A DNA stretch of 64,000 nucleotides from contig NZ_JACXAE010000029.1 of assembly GCF_014698965.1 (NCBI RefSeq), forward strand, positions 120,094-184,093, written 5' to 3'. Position 1 is the first letter of the stretch. Each line of letters opens with the position of its first letter. The stretch is from Iningainema tapete BLCC-T55 (GTDB lineage: Bacteria > Cyanobacteriota > Cyanobacteriia > Cyanobacteriales > Nostocaceae). The position numbers and the translations under genes are program-made. The notes under the pieces were generated by a model that did no database searches, had not been told where the DNA came from, and worked only from the letters and a program-made list of their open reading frames with translations. Of this stretch, positions 32,890-41,326 are shown one piece after another.

Positions 32890-32997
32890 TTACTTGCGCT
32901 TAGTGGTGAAAATAGTGGTAAACATCATGAGGAAGCCACCGAGAAGTATGATGATCGCAATTCCCCCTGTCAACAAGTCGAGCGAATTATTATCCAT
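32890..32997 (-). CDS. Single-span membrane miniprotein, 35 aa
   Basis: The reverse strand encodes MDNNSLDLLTGGIAIIIL followed by LGGFLMMFTTIFTTKRK and a stop. That is a short acidic N-terminus, one hydrophobic helix of about 20 residues and a basic tail, as in small thylakoid or membrane subunits, but I cannot match it to a known photosystem, NDH or cytochrome subunit. It starts 2 bases after the CobO-like stop codon, so it is probably cotranscribed, and a strong hairpin follows it. Its compact layout argues that it is real. Confidence 0.55.
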   Translation of the reverse strand: MDNNSLDLLTGGIAIIILLGGFLMMFTTIFTTKRK

Positions 32998-32999
32998 AG

Positions 33000-34136
33000 T
33001 TAAAAGTCTACCCCTTGCTTAAGCTCTACGCCATGATTAGCATAGTGTTTGTGGCAGTATACCTCAGAGTGAATGCTGGCTAAGTCGAAGTAGGTCGGTT
33101 GATTTTGGCAGCGACCTGTGATAATAACTTCAGTATCGCGAGGTTTACGTAGTAAAGCTTGGACAATTGGTTCAACGGGGAGTAGTTCTAGGTCAACGGT
33201 GGGATTAAGTTCATCAAGGATAATAGTTTTATACAATCCAGATGCGATCGCCGTCTTGGCAATTTCCCAACCTCGCTCGGCTTCCACATAGTCCAATTCT
33301 TGGCGAGAGTTACGCCAAACGATCGCATCTCGTCCACAGCGTTGGTGATCTACCACTTCTGGATATGACTGCTGCAAAGCGGCGATCGCTGCATCTTCCG
33401 TGTAGCCAGTGCCACCTTTTAGCCACTGCATAATCAACACACGAGTAGAACCTGGATGGTTAATTCCTCTACCAATTGCCTGCAAAGCTTTACCCAAAGC
33501 ACTAGTAGATTTACCTTTACCTGCTCCTGTGTAAATTTCTATACCTTGTATCCCCTGTGCTACTGCTGCTGTGTGGTGATGGGGTTTCATTTCTGAGTGC
33601 AAGTCAGCAATATCTAGTAACTGTTGTGGTGCGGCACGCCCAGTAGTAATTATTTCTAATTCTTGGGGTTTAGATTGAAGTGTCTGCACCACCTGATCGA
33701 CATTCAGTAAACCTAAATCGAGGACGGGGTTAATTTCATCTAACACTACTACTGAGTATAAACCACTGGCGATCGCACCTTTAGCCACGTCCCAACCTCG
33801 CGCTGCTTCAGTTTGATCGTAGGCAGTGATTTCTTGTGGGCCAAAAAATTCGGCTCTCCCAGTACGGACTTGATCGATCAGGTGTGGGAATCCCCGTTGT
33901 AAGGCAGCGATCGCCCCATCTTCATCGTAATCTCGTTCTGGACCTTTTAAAAACCGTAGTAGCAAGACGCGGTTAGAATAGTGCGGTGTATTGATTCCTA
34001 AGCCGATTGAACGTAAAACTACTCCCAAAGCCGCTTGCGATTTACCTTTTCCTGCCCCATCGTAGACATGAATTTGACCTCTGGGCCGTGAGGGGCGTAT
34101 TTGTGCCGTGCGAATACCGATACCGTTCCTTGTCAT
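33000..34136 (-). CDS. cobO: Tandem CobO-type P-loop ATPase (corrinoid adenosyltransferase family)
   Basis: About 378 residues made of two repeated halves. Each has a P-loop, GAGKGKSQAALGVVLRSIG and GAGKGKSTSALGKALQAIG. Each also has a matching LLRFLKGPERDYDEDGAIAA or MQWLKGGTGYTEDAAIAA segment and a YSVVVLDEINPVLDLGLL type Walker B. CobO/CobA enzymes transfer adenosyl from ATP to cob(I)yrinic acid diamide; bacterial ones have one such domain. The ATG at 34136 (MTRNGIGIRTAQ) is preferred to a TTG 14 codons upstream. The duplicated form occurs in cyanobacteria, as far as I recall. It is followed by a 35-residue membrane protein gene. Confidence 0.85.
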   Translation of the reverse strand: MTRNGIGIRTAQIRPSRPRGQIHVYDGAGKGKSQAALGVVLRSIGLGINTPHYSNRVLLLRFLKGPERDYDEDGAIAALQRGFPHLIDQVRTGRAEFFGPQEITAYDQTEAARGWDVAKGAIASGLYSVVVLDEINPVLDLGLLNVDQVVQTLQSKPQELEIITTGRAAPQQLLDIADLHSEMKPHHHTAAVAQGIQGIEIYTGAGKGKSTSALGKALQAIGRGINHPGSTRVLIMQWLKGGTGYTEDAAIAALQQSYPEVVDHQRCGRDAIVWRNSRQELDYVEAERGWEIAKTAIASGLYKTIILDELNPTVDLELLPVEPIVQALLRKPRDTEVIITGRCQNQPTYFDLASIHSEVYCHKHYANHGVELKQGVDF

Positions 34137-34451
34137 TTTTCCAGAAGCTGTAACGTGGCAGTCTTTAATATTACTCAAGTTTTTGTATTATTGGGTAGGG
34201 ATTATAGTAGTGAGAAAGGATGCGGGGTGCGCTCAGCGAAATATATGAAGAAAAGAAACAAGAACATACACTGAACCAAAAGATGGTAGAAGTTGTAGAT
34301 ACAAGCCCAGACGCCGTGCGAACACCATATGTCCTACCTGTAGGACTTCTGTGTAGGTGTGCGCAGGCTGTAAATTTAAAGTCAGAAGCTCGGCTATGAG
34401 CGCTCTGATTACAGCTATACTCTCATAGGTACACCTTTACGTTACTTGTTT
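34137..34451. other. Intergenic region upstream of fraC
   Basis: It separates the divergent cobO-like and fraC genes. The one clear element is the inverted repeat GTCCTAC-CT-GTAGGAC at 34331-34346, about 105 bases before fraC, which could be a regulator site. No open reading frame of note is present. Confidence 0.4.
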
Positions 34452-34991
34452 ATGTTTGAAATTCCCTCTCTTCCCAGAATTTTTCCCCTTGGGGCAATAT
34501 TGTTTAATTTCTTATTTCTACTTGTTGCAATACCTGCAGAATCGTTTATCTTATATCAAAGGTTAAAATTTGATAAAAAGACTAGTATTTTTTATGGCAT
34601 ATCTATTAACCTTATTTCCAATGTAATTGGCTGGATTGTCTTTTTTATTATAAATCCAATCTTACCAGTAAGTTTGCAATCTGAATTAATTAGTTACATA
34701 TTTTTTAATAGATTCCATTCAAATAACATACAGTCTCTTGTTGTTTTAACTGCTTTTATCACTTTCTTTACTACATTTATTGTCAAATACTTTCTTTTAC
34801 GGTTTTTTATATTACTTTTGATGGAACCTGAAAAGCAAGAAGAATTGCCAACTAATACAGGACGTATCTCCAGAAGGACATATCGCTTTAAATTACAAAA
34901 TACTAATTTAGTCACTACTGTATTAATAGCTAATTCTATTAGCTATACTTTAATCGTCTTTATTTTATTCCTACGTTCAGTAAACTTGTAA
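34452..34991 (+). CDS. fraC: Filament integrity protein FraC
   Basis: A 179-residue integral membrane protein from the ATG at 34452. PRIFPLGAILFNFLFLLVAI, then ESFILYQRLKFDKKTSIFYG, are close to Anabaena FraC as I remember it, and the length matches. Hydrophobic segments lie near residues 10-30, 45-68, 95-115 and 150-175. In Anabaena FraC sits at the septum between cells and is needed for septal junctions, nanopore formation and filament integrity, especially under nitrogen step-down. It is followed by fraD and fraE, as in Anabaena. The TTG two codons upstream is a less likely start. Confidence 0.88.
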   Translation: MFEIPSLPRIFPLGAILFNFLFLLVAIPAESFILYQRLKFDKKTSIFYGISINLISNVIGWIVFFIINPILPVSLQSELISYIFFNRFHSNNIQSLVVLTAFITFFTTFIVKYFLLRFFILLLMEPEKQEELPTNTGRISRRTYRFKLQNTNLVTTVLIANSISYTLIVFILFLRSVNL

Positions 34992-34998
34992 TAAATAT

Positions 34999-35010
34999 TA
35001 AGGAGGAAGA
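34999..35010 (+). promoter_or_regulatory. Strong ribosome binding site of fraD
   Basis: TAAGGAGGAAGA stands directly in front of the fraD ATG at 35012 and is complementary to the 16S rRNA end over AAGGAGG. It is one of the best Shine-Dalgarno sequences in the window and fixes the fraD start. Confidence 0.7.
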
Positions 35011-35011
35011 T

Positions 35012-36046
35012 ATGAATTTAATTTTAAAAGATCTGCTCAACGTATTCAAAATTGTTGAAGACGTTTATGAGCGGATTAGAAGACTATTAGTCCCACCCAG
35101 GGCTTATTCTTGGCAAACTTTAATTTACTTAAGTATTTTTTCTTGGATAATGTCGATTCTTTCTACTGGATATGTAAAAGATATAGTTTCATTTCTAGGC
35201 TGGTTATTTCTCATAGCCGGAACTTCTTGGTATACTACTGATAACCCTATACTCATCCCTGGTACTAATATGCCAATTGGAGCAGTGATTACTGGGTTTT
35301 TAGTAAGTACTCTGGCTTTTGGAAGAGAAAATGATGTAATTACACCCAGAACTATTGTTCTCTGGCCAACAATTTCAGCATTAATTGCTGCTAGCGCAGA
35401 GTTTGTTGAAGGAACAGGTACAGAGTCGAAAACTCAGGTTCCCAAGATAGACGAACGCCAGAAAATTATAGTTTTAATTGGCTGTTGTATGGTAATTAGT
35501 TGCTGGATAGGGTTTTACTTTGTGACTGATGATTGGTTAAATGAATATCCCAGCATACAAACTGATAACTTTCAGCGTAGTACATTTATCTTGAGAACAG
35601 ATGATGTAGTGGTAGGACCAAGAAATGGTGTGGTAATTTTAGATAAAATCCAACCAGTAATAGAAGAACAAATATCTAAAAAACCTTGGTCGGAAGTAGA
35701 ACAATGGTTATTTGACGCTAGACAAAGAGTAGCTAGAATAGGCAGAGAAGTCATAGCAAAAGAACTAGCACAATATGATGAAAGGTTTTTATGGCGAGTT
35801 GAACCACGCATATCAAATCCTAATCCTAAGAACAAAAATGAGTACAAACTAGATTTATTAAGTATATGGAGTGGTCCTAGTTCTAAACCAGGTGGGTATT
35901 ATCTGACAAAATCTTGTCAGATCGATCCGATCGCAGTACCAAAAAACACAGACACTACTAGTACAGAACAAACAGTTATAGTAGCAGAAATTCAATGCGG
36001 TCCGATCGGAAAAGTCATTCAAGGAGCACCTCCACCCCAGCAGTAA
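35012..36046 (+). CDS. fraD: Filament integrity protein FraD
   Basis: A 344-residue protein with a short cytoplasmic start, five hydrophobic segments up to about residue 175 (for example LIYLSIFSWIMSILSTGY, FLGWLFLIAGTSW, IIVLIGCCMVISCWIGFYF) and a long C-terminal domain facing the periplasm. Length, plan and position after fraC match Anabaena FraD, a structural part of the septal-junction plug by which filament cells exchange molecules. WLFDARQRVARIGREVIAKE lies in the periplasmic helical part. A palindromic repeat begins one base after the stop codon (TAA at 36044-36046). Confidence 0.88.
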   Translation: MNLILKDLLNVFKIVEDVYERIRRLLVPPRAYSWQTLIYLSIFSWIMSILSTGYVKDIVSFLGWLFLIAGTSWYTTDNPILIPGTNMPIGAVITGFLVSTLAFGRENDVITPRTIVLWPTISALIAASAEFVEGTGTESKTQVPKIDERQKIIVLIGCCMVISCWIGFYFVTDDWLNEYPSIQTDNFQRSTFILRTDDVVVGPRNGVVILDKIQPVIEEQISKKPWSEVEQWLFDARQRVARIGREVIAKELAQYDERFLWRVEPRISNPNPKNKNEYKLDLLSIWSGPSSKPGGYYLTKSCQIDPIAVPKNTDTTSTEQTVIVAEIQCGPIGKVIQGAPPPQQ

Positions 36047-36047
36047 A

Positions 36048-36076
36048 GTACAGACGCTCCGCCGGAGCGTCTGTAC
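36048..36076. repeat. GTACAGACG palindromic element between fraD and fraE
   Basis: A perfect 29-bp palindrome (gtacagacgctcc ... ggagcgtctgtac), a variant of the GTAGAGACG family, placed between the fraD stop and the fraE start. Its strong stem could lower fraE transcription. Confidence 0.8.
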
Positions 36077-36105
36077 ATCATTCCGATTTAATTATCATAC
36101 TAGCC

Positions 36106-36885
36106 ATGAATTTAGGTAGAATTTCCGTAATAGCCACAAATGTATTTCGCGAAGCAGTGCGCGATCGCATCCTTTACATTATTGGTTTTTATGCTTTAAT
36201 ACTAGCAGCAGCTATGCGCTTACTTCCCGAATTTGCCGCGACAACAGAACAAAAAATTTTTTTAGACTTTGGTTTAGCGGCAATGAGTGCAATCGGTTTA
36301 ATTATTGCTGTTTTTGTTGGTACAGGATTAGTTAACAAAGAAATAGAAAAACGGACAATTTTGGTATTAATTGCCAAACCCGTTAGCCGTAGTGAATTTA
36401 TCATCGGCATATATTCGGGCTTGTTAACGGTACTAGCCGTACTCATTGCGGCAATGACAGTGATTTATTTAGTATTTTTACAATTGGAAAAAATCGCTTA
36501 TCCAACACAAAGTATTTTATTAGCAGCAATTTTCTTATTTTTGCAACTTTCCTTAGTTACTGCTGTGGCTATTACCTTGGGTGTTTTTACCAGTTCTCTG
36601 TTAGCGACAGCTTTAACCTTTGGGATTTACTTAATGGGGAATATTACTCAAGATTTACTACAACTTGGTCGTTTAGGTAGCAGTCCTGGGATTGAACGCC
36701 TGACTCAAGCTTTATATCTCATATTACCAGATTTATCAAGATTGGATCTGAAAAATCAGGCAGTATATGGTTTGGCGGCACTACCGGAAACAAATGCTTT
36801 ATTGACTAATGCAGGCTATGGCTTAATATACATTGTCATGCTATTGGCGATCGCTATCCTAATTTTTTCACAACGTCAATTTTGA
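36106..36885 (+). CDS. fraE: FraE, ABC-2-type permease subunit
   Basis: About 259 residues from the ATG at 36106, six hydrophobic segments. NLGRISVIATNVFREAVRDR is the amphipathic N-terminus of ABC-2 permeases, and VNKEIEKRTILVLIAKPVSR is their conserved cytoplasmic motif. Third place after fraC and fraD identifies it as FraE, which in Anabaena is needed for filament integrity and heterocyst maturation, presumably as the permease of an ABC exporter. The ATPase partner is not in the window. A longer frame from 35995 overlaps fraD and a repeat and is rejected. Confidence 0.88.
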   Translation: MNLGRISVIATNVFREAVRDRILYIIGFYALILAAAMRLLPEFAATTEQKIFLDFGLAAMSAIGLIIAVFVGTGLVNKEIEKRTILVLIAKPVSRSEFIIGIYSGLLTVLAVLIAAMTVIYLVFLQLEKIAYPTQSILLAAIFLFLQLSLVTAVAITLGVFTSSLLATALTFGIYLMGNITQDLLQLGRLGSSPGIERLTQALYLILPDLSRLDLKNQAVYGLAALPETNALLTNAGYGLIYIVMLLAIAILIFSQRQF

Positions 36886-36890
36886 AATTT

Positions 36891-36943
36891 GTAGAGACGT
36901 TCCGCCAGCAATCTGTAGAGACGTTCCGCCGGAACGTCTCTAC
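36891..36943. repeat. GTAGAGACG palindromes, one partial and one complete, behind fraE
   Basis: A broken left half (gtagagacgttccgcc) at 36891-36906 is followed by a complete 29-bp palindrome at 36915-36943 (gtagagacgttcc ... ggaacgtctctac). The pair separates the convergent fraE and pentapeptide genes. Confidence 0.8.
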
Positions 36944-36955
36944 AGAGATTCGGGG

Positions 36956-37609
36956 TTAAAAAAATGCTATTTGTGGATAGTGAATTGTTCCATCGGGCAT
37001 GATTGTATCCCACTGAAGAGTATAAGTGAGTTTTGACGAACATAGGTTTGCTTCACTCAAGTTAGACGAAGTTAAGTTTGTCCAAGTTAAGTCCGTACTA
37101 GTTAAATTTGCCTGATATAAATTAGCTTCTACTAGCGTTGCGCCACAAAGCCTTGCCCCTGTGAGATTCGCTCTGACTAAATTCGCTTCAATTAATGTCG
37201 CTTCAATTAATGTCGCTTCACTTAAATCAGCCTCGCTTAAGTCAGCATTACATAAAGAAGCTCCCCATAAGTCACTTCTATTTAATTTTACTCGCCACAA
37301 AAAAGCTCCACATAAATTTGCACCTTTTAAATTAGCTTCACTTAAATTAGCTTCACATAAAGAAGCTTCATATAATTTAGCTGATTGTATAGAAGCTCCC
37401 ATTAAGTTTGCTCCGCTTAGGTTTGCACCACATAGGATAGCTCCATTCAGATTTGCACCGCGTAAATCTGTTTCGATTAAATTTATTCCACTTAAATCAA
37501 CTGCTCTCAAATCTATTCCACTTAAGTCACATCCACTCAAGTCTCTTCTTTGAAGACATTCATCAATGATTTGACGTGAAATTAAATCTTTGTCAGTATA
37601 ATTTCTCAT
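36956..37609 (-). CDS. Pentapeptide-repeat protein
   Basis: A 217-residue soluble protein made almost wholly of A(N/D)LXX pentapeptides from residue 18 (LQRRDLSGCDLSGIDLRAVD) to about 195, with no signal peptide or membrane segment. The repeats form a right-handed quadrilateral beta-helix of some nine turns. It ends QWDTIMPDGTIHYPQIAFF, a tail seen in other cyanobacterial pentapeptide proteins. The function is unknown. A 15-bp unit is duplicated at 37186-37215 (GCTTCAATTAATGTC twice). Confidence 0.85.
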   Translation of the reverse strand: MRNYTDKDLISRQIIDECLQRRDLSGCDLSGIDLRAVDLSGINLIETDLRGANLNGAILCGANLSGANLMGASIQSAKLYEASLCEANLSEANLKGANLCGAFLWRVKLNRSDLWGASLCNADLSEADLSEATLIEATLIEANLVRANLTGARLCGATLVEANLYQANLTSTDLTWTNLTSSNLSEANLCSSKLTYTLQWDTIMPDGTIHYPQIAFF

Positions 37610-37654
37610 GGTCTTTACCTCTAATTTGGAATTGTCAAAAAATCTTGATAATAT

Positions 37655-37796
37655 TACGCCTTGACTTATGTAAGGGCTAATAGCTCAAGTCCGTTTTAAC
37701 GGACTTAGAGAGGTACTTAGTCAGATGTCTTCTGACTTGAGCTTTCAGCCAAGAAATAAATTTCTTGGCTGACAAAAATTATGGTGCAATATCTGG
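37655..37796. mobile_element. MITE-like structured element, copy B (5' end lost)
   Basis: A second copy of the element at 11069-11238. The core pairing GGCTAATAGCTCAAGTC with GACTTGAGCTTTCAGCC is kept, as are AAGTCCGTTTTAACGGACTT and AAGAAATAAATTTCTT. The 3' end GGTGCAATATCTGGGG resembles the terminal repeat of copy A, but no matching 5' terminus is seen. A position that mismatches in the stem of copy A is paired here, which supports selection on the structure. Confidence 0.7.
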
Positions 37797-37934
37797 GGAT
37801 GTATTTTAGAGTCATAATCTGCCCAAGGATAATTTTTAATACGTATTTAGGTAAATGAAAATCTGTATTTAGAAGTATTTTATCCAAAATAAAAACTGGC
37901 AAAATTACAAATATTACTTATATATAGCTATCCA

Positions 37935-38396
37935 ATGACTCAAATTTGGTTGTGGATTGGTGTCATCAGCATGACACTGGGTTGTCTTTTTTTTGGGTTA
38001 GGCGCAAATGCTTAGATGATTGCTACTGGCTTTGTCGCCACAATTTCACCTAAAACTATTAGTTATATTTGGTACATTTTTAGTTGCGGTGCTTACGTAG
38101 CTATTTTTTACTTATTGGCACCCTACTGTCAAGAAGCGGAAAGAAAACATCCCACATCCAAACAAGCATTCCGCAAGTTAGTAACTGTGCATCTAATACT
38201 GTGGACACTCTACCCAATTGTATGGATTCTTAGTCCAGAAGGGATCAATGTCTTTGGTCAAAGTGGAGAGGCAATGTCTTATACCCTACTAGATATTGCT
38301 TCAAAAGTAGGTTTCGGGCTTTTGTCTTTGAACACCCTACATACACTAGAGACTTCCAAAGAACCCATCAACGAACCACACGCATCTTATATATAA
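37935..38396 (+). pseudogene. Microbial rhodopsin (cyanobacterial chloride-pump type), internally deleted
   Basis: TQIWLWIGVISMTLGCLFFG is helix A of cyanobacterial anion-pump rhodopsins of the Mastigocladopsis (MrHR) type. After GLGANA an amber codon stands at 38013, and the same frame continues MIATGFVATISPKTISYIWY (helix D end and E), LVTVHLILWTLYPIVWILSP (F) and LLDIASKVGFGLLSL (G, with the retinal lysine). Helices B, C and most of D, with the ion-pump motif, are missing: 154 codons remain of about 235. Relatives, as I recall, have GANAYM at this junction, so the tyrosine codon became TAG. Two separate peptides could be made, but no pump. Confidence 0.8.
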
Positions 38397-38836
38397 AATT
38401 CCCACTCCCTTTCTCCCCTACTCCCCTACTCCCTGATTTTTGCAATCAACTTGATATAATTTTTGGTATAATATCAGGTAAAATTATTTTTTCATAATTG
38501 TTGACAAAGTAATCTTACGTAGAGGCAATACTTAGTAAAGATTGTTTGATGAGCCAATCAGTACTGGAGAGTTTATACGTAATTCAACCACACTGCTTAT
38601 ATGTAAGTAGTGTGGCTAAAAGCAGTGACACGCAATTATCTGGGAACTAAAGAATACTAAGAAAATCTCAAAATTACTGTGTTAAATACAAATATATGCT
38701 TCTGAACTGGAACCTTTGGCATATTTAAAGCAATCAGGTATGTTGGGTGCGATCGCCAAAAAGTAATCAGAAAAACCCGCCTCCTCATCAGGGGTGGGAG
38801 TACATCAATCAAATTTATACACTTTGCGTCAACCAA
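38397..38836. other. Intergenic region, 440 bp
   Basis: It holds a C-rich stretch with tandem CTCCCCTA units (38400-38433) and a hairpin at 38588-38615, CCACACTGCTTA pairing with TAAGTAGTGTGG around TATG. No gene is seen. The 90 bases before 38837 are open in the frame of the next gene but are probably leader. Confidence 0.45.
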
Positions 38837-40555
38837 ATGAATGCGGAAGAATATTTCGACCAGGCATTGAGTAAAAGTTTACAACAAGATTATCAAGGGG
38901 CGGTAGCAGATTACAACCAGGTACTCAAGCTAAATCCTAACTGTGCTGAAGCTTACTATAACCGAGGTTGTATTCAAAGCAGTTTAAAAAATTACTATGC
39001 GGCTATTGGCGACTTTAATCAATCAGTACAACTCAACCCTAATTTTGCTGAAGCTTACTGTAATAGAGGTAATAATAGATACTATTTAGAAGATTATACA
39101 GGAGCGATCGCCGACCACAACTTAGCATTACAAATCAATCCTCAACTAGCTGTATCCTATCAAAGTCGGGGGATTGCTCACTTTGCACTGGGCAAATATC
39201 ATAAAGCGATTGAAGATTATCAACAAGCAATCAAAATTGCTCCAGATTTGGCTACCCACATCAATTCAGATTTAGCTCATGCTTATCATCATCGCGGCTT
39301 GGCTCGGTATGAGCAAGGGGATCATCAAGGCGCAATTAAAGACTTCAACTCAGCTTTAGAACTTGAACCCACCTTTGCCGCAGTGTACAGCAATCGGGGA
39401 AATGTTCTCTATACTTTGGGAGACTACAAGGGGGCGATCGCCGATCACGACCAAGCGTTGCAACTAGATCCCCAACTTGCCATCGCCTATTATAACAGAG
39501 GAAATGTCCGTTACGCTTTGGGTAATCATTCGGGAGCAATTGAAGATTACAACCGAACAGTAGAAATTAACCCATCGTTTGCACTAGGTTATTATAATCG
39601 GGGTCTTGTCCGCTATCACCTCAAGGATAATACAGTCGCAATTCAAGATTTTAGTCAAGCAATCAAGCTTAACCCTCAAGACGTACAAGCGTACTATAGA
39701 AGAGGTTTTTTGCGTGCTGATTTGGGAGACTATCAAGGCGCAATCGAAGATTTTAACTGCGCATTGCAGCAAAATCCGGAACTGGCTTTAGTTTATGGTT
39801 TTCGCGCTCATGCTCATCGTCGTTTGGGAGACTATCAAGGCGCAATTGCCGATTACACTCAAGCATTAGAGATTAATCCTAATTTAGCTGAAGCATACTA
39901 TGGAAGAGCAATTGTCCGCGATGCCCTCAAAGATTTCAAAGGCGCGATTGACGATAACACTGAAGCAATTAAGATAGCACCAAACTTTCCCGATGCATAC
40001 TGCAACCGAGGTAATGCTCGTCGTTGTTTGGGAGACGAAAAAGGTGCAATGGCAGATTATACTCAAGCAATAAAACTTAATCCCAATCTGATGGAGGCAT
40101 ATTATAATCGAGGTTCTATCCGCTATGCCAGACAAGATTACCTGGGAGCGGTAGAAGATTACACCCAAGCTCTGCGCATTGATCCTAAATCAGCAGCAAT
40201 TTATAGTGAGCGCGGTAATGCTCGTTACGCCCTTCAAGACTATCAAGGAGCAAGCGAAGATTACAATCGTGCCATTGCGATCGCACCCAGCTTTTGTGAA
40301 GATTGGTATAATCGAGGTCGTAGCCGCTCTTTAGTGGGAGACTTACAAGGAGCGCTGGCTGACTTGAATCAAGCCTTACGACTTAAACCGCATTGGGCTT
40401 CTGCTTACATTATCCGAGCTGACATCCGGCGTAATCTTGACGACTATCAAGGCGCAATTGAGGATTTTCAGAAATCTGCTGACATTTATCAGCTCGAAGG
40501 GAAACAAGAGTATTATCGGCAAGTTCTCGATTTGATTAAACAACTTCAGCATTAA
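38837..40555 (+). CDS. Large TPR-repeat protein
   Basis: About 572 residues from the ATG at 38837 (MNAEEYFDQALSKS); an in-frame start at 38747 would add a proline-rich stretch unlike the family. It consists of about 15 tetratricopeptide repeats of 34 residues with the pattern AEAYYNRGxxxxxLxDYxGAIxDYNQALxxNP. Some units are closely alike, for example AYYNRGNVRYALGNHSGAIE. It forms a superhelix that binds partner proteins. No enzymatic domain, signal peptide or membrane span is present. Such proteins are frequent in filamentous cyanobacteria, with few assigned roles. Confidence 0.88.
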   Translation: MNAEEYFDQALSKSLQQDYQGAVADYNQVLKLNPNCAEAYYNRGCIQSSLKNYYAAIGDFNQSVQLNPNFAEAYCNRGNNRYYLEDYTGAIADHNLALQINPQLAVSYQSRGIAHFALGKYHKAIEDYQQAIKIAPDLATHINSDLAHAYHHRGLARYEQGDHQGAIKDFNSALELEPTFAAVYSNRGNVLYTLGDYKGAIADHDQALQLDPQLAIAYYNRGNVRYALGNHSGAIEDYNRTVEINPSFALGYYNRGLVRYHLKDNTVAIQDFSQAIKLNPQDVQAYYRRGFLRADLGDYQGAIEDFNCALQQNPELALVYGFRAHAHRRLGDYQGAIADYTQALEINPNLAEAYYGRAIVRDALKDFKGAIDDNTEAIKIAPNFPDAYCNRGNARRCLGDEKGAMADYTQAIKLNPNLMEAYYNRGSIRYARQDYLGAVEDYTQALRIDPKSAAIYSERGNARYALQDYQGASEDYNRAIAIAPSFCEDWYNRGRSRSLVGDLQGALADLNQALRLKPHWASAYIIRADIRRNLDDYQGAIEDFQKSADIYQLEGKQEYYRQVLDLIKQLQH

Positions 40556-40565
40556 TTTAGACATA

Positions 40566-40594
40566 GTAGAGACGTTCCGGTGGAACGTCTCTAC
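40566..40594. repeat. GTAGAGACG palindromic element behind the TPR gene
   Basis: A 29-bp palindrome (gtagagacgttcc ... ggaacgtctctac), identical in sequence to the one at 9916-9944 as far as can be read. Confidence 0.8.
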
Positions 40595-40845
40595 AGTGAT
40601 TAGATAAACATTATTAAGTTTTTCTTAAATATATGAATACTTTATAAGTTGTCTGCTATATTCTCAGGCTATTTTGCCTATAATTAGGGTGTGTCTTCTC
40701 ATTGTCTAAGCTAGGGGCAATATTGACGCCCATTAGAGCAGGCGAGTAAGATACTTAAAAACGCAATCTGGAAACGCGAGCCAGTCCAAAGCGAACGCTA
40801 TCAAACCGTTTGCGTATTGCCTCGTTTGTTCTCTAAAAAGAGACT

Positions 40846-41313
40846 ATGAATGCAAACAAATCTTCGGGAGAAGAAATGAAACTGGCACATGCATTTGTGA
40901 GCAAGCAAAACAAGCATGACGACAAACCTCCTCTAATTTTAGCAGTTGAAGACAACGATGATAATTTACAACTGATGAGTTATGCCCTTGAAGCTCTCGG
41001 CTGTAAATTAATTTGTCAAAACGACAGTTCTACAACATCACTAGTGGCTAAAGAGTATCAGCCAGACTTAATCCTTCTGGATATTTTATTACCAAGTTTA
41101 AGTGGGCTAGATGTTGTAAATCAACTTAAACAAGAACCACAAACACGTAACATTCCAGCGATCGCAGTTACAGCTTTAGCTAGTAGTGAGGATAAACAAA
41201 GAATTCTGAAAGCCGGCTTTGACGATTACATTAGTAAGCCCTACATGATCGAAGATTTGGAGAGTATGGTTTGTCGTTACCTTTGCAAAAAACTTTATTC
41301 TCTGTCAGCTTAG
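40846..41313 (+). CDS. Stand-alone receiver-domain response regulator
   Basis: A 155-residue protein. After a 28-residue basic leader comes one receiver domain: LILAVEDNDDN (acidic pocket), YQPDLILLDILLP with the phospho-acceptor Asp79, IPAIAVTALA and the conserved lysine in DDYISKPY. There is no output domain, so it signals through protein contacts, as do CheY-like and Spo0F-like proteins. It lies near two receiver-kinase hybrids on the other strand and may share a relay with them. Confidence 0.88.
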   Translation: MNANKSSGEEMKLAHAFVSKQNKHDDKPPLILAVEDNDDNLQLMSYALEALGCKLICQNDSSTTSLVAKEYQPDLILLDILLPSLSGLDVVNQLKQEPQTRNIPAIAVTALASSEDKQRILKAGFDDYISKPYMIEDLESMVCRYLCKKLYSLSA

Positions 41314-41326
41314 TTCTAAGTTTTTC

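Noticed and set aside
38511..38535. Possible NtcA site (GTA ... TAC) in the gap before the large TPR gene
   Set aside because: The spacer is seven bases, not eight, and no minus-10 box at the right distance is seen.
38840..40550. Regular repeats at about 100-bp spacing that could suggest a repeat array
   Set aside because: They are TPR codons (34 residues, 102 bp) within one reading frame.
40680..40845. Possible tRNA or small RNA before the receiver gene at 40846
   Set aside because: No cloverleaf, T-loop motif or clear promoter-terminator pair could be found by eye.
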